From positions 1-8,000 of the forward strand of contig JAGDMC010000055.1 of the NCBI GenBank assembly GCA_017860395.1: a stretch of 8,000 nt of DNA, read 5' to 3'. Made by a program: the position numbers and the translations under genes. Below, piece after piece: positions 1 to 5,457 of the stretch. The stretch is from Bacteroidota bacterium. GTDB taxonomy: Bacteria > Bacteroidota > Bacteroidia > Bacteroidales > UBA932. The notes under the pieces are model-generated. The model was given only the letters and a program-made list of their open reading frames with translations. It was not told the DNA's origin and did not search any database. How positions within the stretch are numbered: position 1 is the stretch's first letter; the number at the start of each line of letters is the position of its first letter.

Positions 1-673
1 TAGATATGAGGTTATTGGAACTATTGCCAGCCAGGGAAGCACATTCGGCGGCGGGCCGGACAATCAGGTATGGATTCCAATTTCAAATGCAAGAGGGTCT
101 TTTTTGAGTGACAACACATTCTATGTGATAAATATTGTTCCAAAACCGGGAGAGGACCAGATAAAGGCTATTGATGCCGCTGAACAGCTGTTCCGTTCAA
201 TTAGGAGGTTAAGTCCAATTGATGCTTCGGATTTCCGGGTTACAAAATCGGATGCTATGCTGGAAGACATTATGAAAATTATGGGATACGTAACAATTGC
301 TGCGTTTATTATAGGAATAATCACTCTTTTGGGAGCAGCAGTAGGACTCATGAATATAATGCTTGTTTCCGTTAAAGAGCGCACAAGGGAAATTGGTACC
401 CGCAAAGCTTTGGGGGCAAATTCAAAAACAATAAAACAGCAATTTTTATTTGAATCGATAGTGATAGGACAGCTGGGAGGAGTTTTTGGAATAATACTCG
501 GGATAATTGTTGGGAACCTTACTGCACTCTTGATGAAGAGTCCTTTTGTTTTGCCGTGGTTCTGGATGTTCTGCGGAGTATTGGTATGTTTGATTGTAAG
601 CATTCTGTCCGGCTACATTCCGGCCGTTCGTGCATCTAAGCTCGACCCTATTGAAGCGTTGAGATACGAATAA
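1..673 (+). CDS. ABC transporter permease, MacB/FtsX family (5' end outside window)
   Basis: This is the C-terminal 223 residues of an inner-membrane permease; the frame is open from base 2 and the real start lies outside the window. Visible residues 1-90 match the end of a MacB-type periplasmic core domain. The FtsX domain follows, with three hydrophobic segments at about residues 94-122, 151-177 and 186-206. Between the first two lies the family's cytoplasmic loop [16 protein letters not shown] (124-139), and the protein ends in the usual [14 protein letters not shown]. By family, it would work with an ABC ATPase and often a membrane-fusion protein, exporting substrates or transmitting mechanical force across the envelope. 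The partners and substrate are not visible. An internal TTG at 104 can be read as a start but would cut into the periplasmic domain, so I reject it. The gene is convergent with tonB, 1 base away. Confidence 0.9.
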   Translation, partial: RYEVIGTIASQGSTFGGGPDNQVWIPISNARGSFLSDNTFYVINIVPKPGEDQIKAIDAAEQLFRSIRRLSPIDASDFRVTKSDAMLEDIMKIMGYVTIAAFIIGIITLLGAAVGLMNIMLVSVKERTREIGTRKALGANSKTIKQQFLFESIVIGQLGGVFGIILGIIVGNLTALLMKSPFVLPWFWMFCGVLVCLIVSILSGYIPAVRASKLDPIEALRYE

Positions 674-686
674 TTTATCTCAGCTT
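654..686. terminator. Possible shared hairpin at the convergent permease/tonB ends
   Basis: AAGC + TGAGATA (654-657 and 660-666) pairs with TATCTCA + GCTT (676-682 and 683-686), with a 2-base bulge and a 9-base loop. That gives 11 base pairs spanning both stop codons. Neither strand has a clear T-run after it, so termination is only a suggestion from the position between tail-to-tail genes. Confidence 0.3.
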
Positions 687-1445
687 AAATATATAGGTTA
701 TTATTCCCTCCTGTACTGCGGGGGCATTTGCGCTCAGGTTGAATTTTGCTTTTAGTGCGGCTCTCTTTGATGCTTCCCATAATGTTTTATCCTGAACAGT
801 GGTTCCTGCGGCCCCGGGTGTTGCTGCAATAACAGTTCCATACTGGTCTACAGAAATTTTTACCACAACCTTTCCTGATTCATTAACTGCATATTCCGGT
901 TCCGGAAGATTTCCCATCAGACTTCTGCCGGCAAGACGGGCAGAGGGTTCTCCCTCAATGCTTCCGGTACGGGTATTTCCTTCGGCATGACCGGCCGACA
1001 AACCTTTACTTATCTCTTTTGCAACCTGAGCCTCTGTTTCAGTAGAATTTTTTGCACTTGGAAAGAGTGCTCTTTTGTCTATAGGTTTTGGCCTCGGAGC
1101 TTCATATTGTTCTACATCTCCTTTGTCGCCCATTGTTGCCTCGTTTCCCTTGTTTGCTCCTTTACCTTTTATTGCAGATTCCGACCTTTGAACAAGTTTT
1201 ATCTCTTTTTCCGGATTTGGATTCTCTACTCTTGGTTCATGACCGGATCGCACCTCTATAGGTTGCGGTGGTTCCATTTCAAAATTTACTTCTATCCCTG
1301 TTTCTGCAGGAGGAGGGTAAACAGCCTTGAATCCCGTAGAAAAAAACAGAACAAGAGCCAAAAGGTGCACACCGGCAGCAAGACCCGCACCTATAATCTG
1401 TGCGCGCTTCTCTTCTTTAGTGGGTCCTTTTGGTACACTTGACAT
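675..1445 (-). CDS. tonB: TonB-family energy transducer
   Basis: Role: couples the ExbB/ExbD proton motor to TonB-dependent receptors in the outer membrane. The 256-residue protein has a charged cytoplasmic start, one membrane helix at about 17-40 containing His27 (a His within the TonB helix is typical), and a short proline-rich stretch at 44-62. A long Lys/Gly/Glu-rich periplasmic linker runs to about 175. The C-terminal domain (about 180-256) begins LPEPEYAVNESGKVVVKISV and ends GIITYIFKLR, the usual TonB beta-alpha-beta fold pattern. The linker is much less proline-rich than in enterobacterial TonB. The gene starts 22 bases after exbD and is the last gene of the cluster. A TolA-like role is possible from domain layout alone, but no tolB or pal is present, so TonB is preferred. 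Confidence 0.87.
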   Translation of the reverse strand: MSSVPKGPTKEEKRAQIIGAGLAAGVHLLALVLFFSTGFKAVYPPPAETGIEVNFEMEPPQPIEVRSGHEPRVENPNPEKEIKLVQRSESAIKGKGANKGNEATMGDKGDVEQYEAPRPKPIDKRALFPSAKNSTETEAQVAKEISKGLSAGHAEGNTRTGSIEGEPSARLAGRSLMGNLPEPEYAVNESGKVVVKISVDQYGTVIAATPGAAGTTVQDKTLWEASKRAALKAKFNLSANAPAVQEGIITYIFKLR

Positions 1446-1467
1446 TGGAATTTGTTTTTAAGTTATT

Positions 1468-1881
1468 TTACTCGGGAGAAGTGGCCAGTATTATTCTATA
1501 CTGGTTTCTCTTGGCAATGTTCATCATGTTCACAACCTGCTCCATTGGCACGGTTTTGTCGACATGAAGCGATACGGTAGGATCTTCCTGATTCATTAGT
1601 TCCTGCTGGATAAGACCCTCGATATCTCCGAGGGGAACAGGAGTGTTTTTCCCGTTAATGTGATATGAGAATGTGTTTGACGGAAGATAGTGCTTAATTG
1701 ATATACTTACTGTGGGTTTTGCTGAAACCTGATTCGTGCTTTTGGGAAGCAACAGTTTTAATGCATTTGGGTTTACAAGAGTGGATGTCACCAGGAAAAA
1801 GATGAGCAGAAGGAATACAAGGTCCGACATCGATGCCATACTGAACGATGAATCTACCTTTGAGTGACGCTTAATTGCCAT
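1468..1881 (-). CDS. exbD: ExbD/TolR-family biopolymer transport protein
   Basis: This is the periplasm-facing subunit of the ExbBD proton motor that energises TonB. The 137-residue protein has one N-terminal membrane helix (about 20-36). Asp20 sits in the MSDLVFLLLIFF segment and matches the conserved membrane Asp needed for proton passage in ExbD/TolR. The rest is a small periplasmic domain ending in QYRIILATSPE. I chose ATG 1881 because a rare clear Shine-Dalgarno (AAGGA) lies 7 bases upstream; an in-frame TTG at 1905 would add eight lysine-rich residues and has no such support. The gene lies 26 bases after exbB. Only one exbD is present; I recall many Bacteroidetes clusters carrying two. 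Confidence 0.92.
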   Translation of the reverse strand: MAIKRHSKVDSSFSMASMSDLVFLLLIFFLVTSTLVNPNALKLLLPKSTNQVSAKPTVSISIKHYLPSNTFSYHINGKNTPVPLGDIEGLIQQELMNQEDPTVSLHVDKTVPMEQVVNMMNIAKRNQYRIILATSPE

Positions 1882-1888
1882 TTTTTTA

Positions 1889-1893
1889 TCCTT
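1889..1893 (-). promoter_or_regulatory. Shine-Dalgarno of exbD
   Basis: AAGGA on the minus strand, 7 bases before ATG 1881. The other genes here lack an obvious ribosome-binding site, so this one is notable and decides the exbD start. Confidence 0.6.
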
Positions 1894-1907
1894 TTTAATT
1901 AACAAGA

Positions 1908-2615
1908 TTATTTACCTGCAGGTTCGTGGAGAAGATCCATGAATTCAATGGTATTGCTCTCCATCTTATAAACTATGTTGTCAATTCTTGCTACAAGGTA
2001 ATTGTATCCGAAGTATGCCATGATTCCCACAATGAGACCGGCAACGGTTGTAACCATTGCGGTATATATACCTCCTGAAAGCAGGGTGATGTCGATATTG
2101 CTTCCTGCCTGAGACATATTGTAGAACGCCTGAATCATTCCTATAACTGTTCCAAGAAATCCAATCATTGGCGCACCTCCGGCTATGGTTGCGAGCCATG
2201 GAAGTCCTTTTTCGAGCCTTGCGACCTCAACATTTCCCATATTTTCTACTGCGGTCTGGATATCTGTGAGCGGGCGGCCGATTCGTTCAATACCCTTTTC
2301 GATGAGCCTTGCAATTGGTGTTTCCTGCGATTTACAGAGGCTTATTGCAGCCTTTATTTTCCCTTCGTGAATATAGTCATGGATATTTCTCATGAAGTTT
2401 TCATCTATCTGAGAGGCTTTTCTTATTGCCCACCATCTTTCTCCAAAAATGTAGATAGACAGTATTGAAAGAATGAACAAAGGAATCATAAGAAACCCGC
2501 CCTTGAAGGCCATGTCAATTAATGAAAAGGAAAGTTGCTCCTTTACCGGGGCAACTATCTGAGTTGTAGCTTCTACAGCCTCCTGACCCATTGCAGCTAA
2601 TATGTTAAAAATCAT
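1908..2615 (-). CDS. exbB: ExbB/MotA/TolQ-family proton channel subunit
   Basis: This is the inner-membrane channel subunit that forms the proton-driven motor with ExbD and powers TonB. The 235-residue protein has three predicted helices at about 40-58, 137-162 and 183-208, with a cytoplasmic region between the first and second. The MotA/ExbB signature IGFLGTVIGMIQAF is at 151-164, and GGIYTAMVTTVAGLIVG (181-197) forms the third helix; Thr156 and Thr189/190 fall where family members carry channel Thr residues. An extra stretch of about 30 residues precedes the first helix, with a weakly hydrophobic start (MIFNILAAMG). It is the first gene of exbB-exbD-tonB and has a candidate promoter just upstream. 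TolQ is the alternative, but the neighbours favour ExbB. Confidence 0.92.
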   Translation of the reverse strand: MIFNILAAMGQEAVEATTQIVAPVKEQLSFSLIDMAFKGGFLMIPLFILSILSIYIFGERWWAIRKASQIDENFMRNIHDYIHEGKIKAAISLCKSQETPIARLIEKGIERIGRPLTDIQTAVENMGNVEVARLEKGLPWLATIAGGAPMIGFLGTVIGMIQAFYNMSQAGSNIDITLLSGGIYTAMVTTVAGLIVGIMAYFGYNYLVARIDNIVYKMESNTIEFMDLLHEPAGK

Positions 2616-2653
2616 AACAGTTGTTAAATATTAATTTCAAATTGATAATGTTG

Positions 2654-2683
2654 CGAAATTACAATAATTGAGCCACTTTTCAA
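2654..2683 (-). promoter_or_regulatory. Candidate Bacteroidetes-type promoter for exbB-exbD-tonB
   Basis: On the minus strand TTG (2681-2683) is followed, after 19 bases, by TAATTTCG (2654-2661), one mismatch from TAnnTTTG. The predicted start of transcription is about 30 bases before the exbB ATG. It lies in the only gap (85 bp) between the sugar-epimerase gene and exbB, so the cluster can be transcribed on its own. Confidence 0.5.
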
Positions 2684-2700
2684 TACTTTCCGGCAATAAA

Positions 2701-3723
2701 TTACAGCCGGGTTAGTATAGACTTCATTACTTCCTTGTCAACGGGAGATGTATGAGAATTGAACTCTGATGCTTCCGGATTGACATTTAATCCTTTTAGC
2801 GGAATCCTTAAATGTTTTTTGCCGGAACCATTGTTTCCGAATTTAGAAATAAACGGGATTTCTGTTGCTTTAGACATTTCCGCCTGAGTGGCCATTGTTT
2901 CGAATAATTTTTCCCCGGGACGCGGGCCCATAACCTCAATTTTTACTCCTTTGCCTGTACCGTAAAGATCCACGAGTGCTTTTGTGAGAGTTTCAAGTGT
3001 TGCAGACGGAGCTTCCTGAATTATAAGATCTCCGTTACTCCCTTCGAGAATCGCGCAAAAAGTGAGATCAACGGCATCATCCGGAGTCATCATAAAACGA
3101 GTCATTTCCGGATTGGTTACCGTAAGATTTTTCCCCTCTTTTATTTGCTTAACAAATATTGGAACAACAGTTCCCGTAGAACCCATCAGGTTACCGAAAC
3201 GTACTACGCAAACTGAAGAACCAGGAATTGTTGTGTCACTGGATTTTTTAGCTGCAGAAAATGCAACTTTTTCCATCATAGCCTTGGAAATACCCATCGC
3301 CCCAACCGGATAACAGGCTTTGTCTGTGCTGATTATTATTACTTTACTTACATTGTGGTTAACTGCACATTCAATTACATTTCCCGTGCCGAATATATTG
3401 ATACGTGAGGCTTCGAGCGGATTTGCCTCGCAGTATGGAACCTCTTTTGCTGCTGCCGCGTGAATTAGAAAATCAACCCCATTCAGGGCTTTGTCTAAAC
3501 AGTGCGGGTCCGTAATGTCTCCCGGGAAAAAACTCAGAATTGGTGAACCTGCCGGTTTTGTTTGAAAAAAGAGTGCCATTTCAGACTGCTTTTCTTCATT
3601 TCTTGAGTAGATGCGAATCTCCTTTAAATCCTGTTCAAGAAGCCTTTTCACTGCTGCATACCCAAAAGATCCGGTTCCTCCTGTTATGAGAATGATTTTA
3701 TTTTTAAGAGCTAAATTTTTCAT
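2701..3723 (-). CDS. NAD(P)-dependent nucleotide-sugar dehydratase/epimerase, FnlA/CapE type
   Basis: This is an extended short-chain dehydrogenase that probably acts on a UDP-N-acetylhexosamine, the first step towards sugars such as N-acetylfucosamine for surface polysaccharide. At 340 residues it is the usual length. The Rossmann motif GGTGSFG is at 15-21, GDI at 68-70 and HAAA at 88-91. The catalytic segment STDKACYPVGAMGISK (132-147) has Asp134 and Lys135, and MxxxK (Met143, Lys147) instead of the classical YxxxK; that replacement is a mark of FnlA/CapE rather than FlaA1/PseB enzymes. Further matches are TRFMMTPDDAVDL (208-220) and GPRPGEKLFE (266-275). No partner genes (CapF/CapG or FnlB/FnlC type) or glycosyltransferases are beside it. 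The start is backed by the glycine motif lying close to the N-terminus. The exact substrate is inferred. Confidence 0.88.
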   Translation of the reverse strand: MKNLALKNKIILITGGTGSFGYAAVKRLLEQDLKEIRIYSRNEEKQSEMALFFQTKPAGSPILSFFPGDITDPHCLDKALNGVDFLIHAAAAKEVPYCEANPLEASRINIFGTGNVIECAVNHNVSKVIIISTDKACYPVGAMGISKAMMEKVAFSAAKKSSDTTIPGSSVCVVRFGNLMGSTGTVVPIFVKQIKEGKNLTVTNPEMTRFMMTPDDAVDLTFCAILEGSNGDLIIQEAPSATLETLTKALVDLYGTGKGVKIEVMGPRPGEKLFETMATQAEMSKATEIPFISKFGNNGSGKKHLRIPLKGLNVNPEASEFNSHTSPVDKEVMKSILTRL

Positions 3724-3779
3724 TTATTGAAATATGGACAACTATTATTGCCCAATAAAGTTAACACATATTTTTAAAA

Positions 3780-3809
3780 TTTGCGGAATGTAAACTTTTA
3801 CTACATTTG
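3780..3809 (+). promoter_or_regulatory. Bacteroidetes-type promoter for the lyase gene
   Basis: TTTG (3780-3783), 18 bases, then TACATTTG (3802-3809), a perfect TAnnTTTG. Spacing and both boxes fit the -33/-7 pattern of the Bacteroidetes primary sigma factor. Transcription would begin near 3815, giving a leader of about 175 nt before the lyase ATG. Confidence 0.65.
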
Positions 3810-3867
3810 TGACAACAAAAGACACATGAAAAGCACCAATTATAATATTAACTCATTGTATTATTAT

Positions 3868-3898
3868 TACCACAGGCTACCGCGGGTAGGCTATGGTA
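3868..3898 (+). promoter_or_regulatory. 31-nt near-perfect palindrome in the lyase leader
   Basis: The layout is TACC-N6-TACC-N3-GGTA-N6-GGTA, centred on 3883. Of the 14 opposed positions on each side, 12 pair; the two mismatches are 3873/3893 and 3876/3890. As RNA it would be a hairpin with a GCG loop; as DNA it could be an operator for a dimeric or tetrameric regulator, located about 50-80 bases downstream of the predicted transcription start. Sequence alone cannot separate the two. Confidence 0.55.
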
Positions 3899-3982
3899 TT
3901 GGATTGTGCTAAAATCACATATTTAAGACTTATAAGGCTTGCCGTAATTGGTGAGCCTTTTTTTATTTTATTAACCCTATAA
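3893..3982 (+). other. Possible 29-codon upstream ORF through the terminator
   Basis: ATG 3893 opens a frame that runs through the whole terminator and stops at TAA 3980-3982, 9 bases before the lyase ATG. It contains one Tyr (codon 10) and one Cys, and its second half is hydrophobic. No Shine-Dalgarno precedes it, and the ATG lies inside the palindrome's 3' arm. It may be chance, or a leader peptide whose translation opens the terminator. Confidence 0.2.
3934..3969 (+). terminator. Intrinsic terminator upstream of the lyase start codon
   Basis: AAGGCTTGCC (3934-3943) pairs with GGTGAGCCTT (3950-3959) over 10 bp, two of them G-U, with the 6-base loop GTAATT. A T-rich tract (3958-3969, seven T, A, four T) follows at once. 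The hairpin ends 32 bases before ATG 3992. No gene on the plus strand ends upstream of it (the nearest upstream gene runs divergently), so it is not an ordinary end-of-gene terminator and more likely controls the lyase. Confidence 0.75.
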
Positions 3983-3991
3983 ATTTTTATT

Positions 3992-5449
3992 ATGAATCAT
4001 TCAGAAACAATCAGCGGAGTAAAATTTTTCTCCAGAAAGGAGATTCCGCTGGAGATGCACAAGGTGAAAGTTGTACAGCAGTTGCAGCTTGTTCCGGTAG
4101 AACGCAGGCTTCAGGCAATTCAGGAGGGGGGATATAACTCTTTCCTGCTTAACACAAGAGACATTTTTTTGGATATGCTCACAGACAGCGGAACAAACGC
4201 CATGAGTGACGAACAGGTGTCAAAAATGTTTGTGGCAGATGATGCCTACGCAGGGTCTCAAAGTTACGACAAACTTGAAAAAAGTATTAAAGAAGTACTT
4301 GGGAAAAAACTGATTTTACCGGTACATCAGGGAAGAGCTGCTGAAAACATCCTAAGTATCGCATTTGTTAAAGAAGGTTCGATATTGCCGATGAATTATC
4401 ACTTTACAACGACATTGGCACATATTCAGAAAAATGGAGGGAATGTTGTTGAGCTTTATAAGGAAGAGGCTATGAAAATTAAAAGCAACCATCCGTTTAA
4501 AGGAAATATGGATTGTTTGCGACTCGCAGAACTAATAAAGAAAGAGGGCCGGGATAAGATTCCCTTTATACGAATGGAAGCATCTACAAATCTTATTGGC
4601 GGCCAGCCTTTTTCAATGAAAAACCTGAAAGAGGTGAGAGCAATTGCCAATGAATTTGATATTCCGCTTGTATTGGATGCCAGCTTGATCGGGGAGAATG
4701 CTTACTTTATTTTCAAGAGAGAGAAGGAATATGAAAATTCTTCTATTGCAGAGATATTAATTGAAATGTGCGACCAGGCGGATATTGTTTACTTTTCTGC
4801 ACGCAAACTTAGTTCTTCAAGGGGAGGCGCTATCTGTACAAACAAAAAAGAGCTGTATGATAAAATGAGAGACCTGGTTCCGCTTTACGAAGGGTTTCTT
4901 ACATACGGAGGTATATCAATCAGAGAAATTGAAGCAATGGCCGTGGGTTTAAAAGAGACAATCCGGGAAGATGTAGTGGGCCAGTCTCCGGCATTCATTC
5001 AATATATGGTTAACGAACTGGATAAATTATCTGTACCTGTTATTACACCCGGCGGTGCTCTGGGCTGTCACGTAGATGCAAAACAATTTTTTCCTCATAT
5101 CCCGCAAAACGAATACCCTGCAGGAGCGCTTGTTGCTGCATTCTTTCTTGTATCGGGAATAAGGGGTATGGAAAGAGGAACAATCAGCAGCACAAGAGAC
5201 ATCAACGGGAACGAGATTCTGGCAGACATGGAGCTTATGAGGCTTGCCTTGCCCAGAAGACTTTTTACATTGTCGCAGGTTGAATATGCCATTGATCGTC
5301 TGCACTGGCTTCTCCTGAACAGGGACATTGTGGGAGGGCTCAGGTTCACAGAAGAGCCACCGGTACTCAGGTTTTTCACAGGAAGACTAGAGCCGGTAGG
5401 AGACTGGCCGCAAAGACTGATTGAAAAATTCAAAAAGGATATGGAATAA
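3992..5449 (+). CDS. PLP-dependent beta-eliminating lyase, tyrosine phenol-lyase-like (tryptophanase family)
   Basis: Family enzymes split tyrosine to phenol, or tryptophan to indole, plus pyruvate and ammonia. Matches run along the whole length: TDSGTNAMS (64-72), DDAYAGS (83-89), HQGR (112-115), FTTT (138-141), NLIGGQP (200-206), Asp229 under the pyridine ring, PLP lysine K272 in SARK, YGG (305-307), MERG (393-396), R417 for the substrate carboxylate, and RFFT (460-463). Residues that separate the two activities are TPL-like: Thr139, Arg395 and Phe461 (Thr124, Arg381, Phe448 in Citrobacter TPL), not the Asp/Ile/His of tryptophanase. Oddities: the conserved Arg after the Asp is Leu232, the Asp after the PLP lysine is Leu273, the cation-site Glu is Asp84, and one residue is missing between K272 and the following GG. 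At 485 residues it is longer than TPL (about 456), with about 15 extra residues at the N-terminus and about 20 at the C-terminus. The true substrate is therefore open. Confidence 0.85.
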   Translation: MNHSETISGVKFFSRKEIPLEMHKVKVVQQLQLVPVERRLQAIQEGGYNSFLLNTRDIFLDMLTDSGTNAMSDEQVSKMFVADDAYAGSQSYDKLEKSIKEVLGKKLILPVHQGRAAENILSIAFVKEGSILPMNYHFTTTLAHIQKNGGNVVELYKEEAMKIKSNHPFKGNMDCLRLAELIKKEGRDKIPFIRMEASTNLIGGQPFSMKNLKEVRAIANEFDIPLVLDASLIGENAYFIFKREKEYENSSIAEILIEMCDQADIVYFSARKLSSSRGGAICTNKKELYDKMRDLVPLYEGFLTYGGISIREIEAMAVGLKETIREDVVGQSPAFIQYMVNELDKLSVPVITPGGALGCHVDAKQFFPHIPQNEYPAGALVAAFFLVSGIRGMERGTISSTRDINGNEILADMELMRLALPRRLFTLSQVEYAIDRLHWLLLNRDIVGGLRFTEEPPVLRFFTGRLEPVGDWPQRLIEKFKKDME

Positions 5450-5457
5450 CTTCCGGA

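Larger units (their letters stand above)
3815..3991 (+). promoter_or_regulatory. Long structured 5' leader of the lyase gene, candidate attenuator
   Basis: This stretch lies between the predicted transcription start and ATG 3992. Its first 50 bases are AT-rich with no clear structure. Then come a 31-nt near-palindrome (3868-3898), a weak hairpin TGTG/CACA (3905-3908 with 3916-3919) and a strong intrinsic terminator (3934-3969). A promoter followed by a folded region and a terminator ahead of a gene is the architecture of riboswitches and attenuators. I do not recognise any named riboswitch class in it. The ATG itself is preceded by AT-rich sequence with no Shine-Dalgarno. Confidence 0.5.

Noticed and set aside
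121..603. 160-codon minus-strand ORF opposite the permease
   Set aside because: It lies wholly antisense to a clear FtsX domain, and its translation shows no recognisable domain.
987..1442. 151-codon plus-strand ORF opposite tonB
   Set aside because: It is antisense to a well-supported gene; the Cys/Phe/Tyr-rich translation is typical of a shadow frame.
1882..1905. TTG at 1905 as the exbD start
   Set aside because: ATG 1881 has a good Shine-Dalgarno at the right spacing; the extra eight residues are not typical of ExbD.
3756..3763. TAACTTTA as a -7 box for the sugar-epimerase gene
   Set aside because: It has one mismatch and no TTG at the expected -33 distance, so it is too weak to call.
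3806..3819. TTTGT-N4-ACAAA dyad at the end of the lyase promoter
   Set aside because: It is short, overlaps the -7 box by necessity, and is likely by chance in AT-rich sequence.
3870..3960. A tRNA or a named riboswitch in the lyase leader
   Set aside because: There is no T-loop, no acceptor stem and no CCA context, and no consensus of a riboswitch class known to me.
5095..5433. Minus-strand ORFs opposite the end of the lyase
   Set aside because: They overlap conserved lyase motifs (MERG, RFFT) on the other strand and show no domain of their own.
3992..5449. Calling the lyase a plain tryptophanase
   Set aside because: The tryptophanase-specific Asp, Ile and His are Thr139, Arg395 and Phe461 here, which match tyrosine phenol-lyase.
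5443..5454. GGAA/TTCC hairpin between the lyase and repeat-protein ends
   Set aside because: It has only 4 bp and no T-tract, and is not distinguishable from chance.
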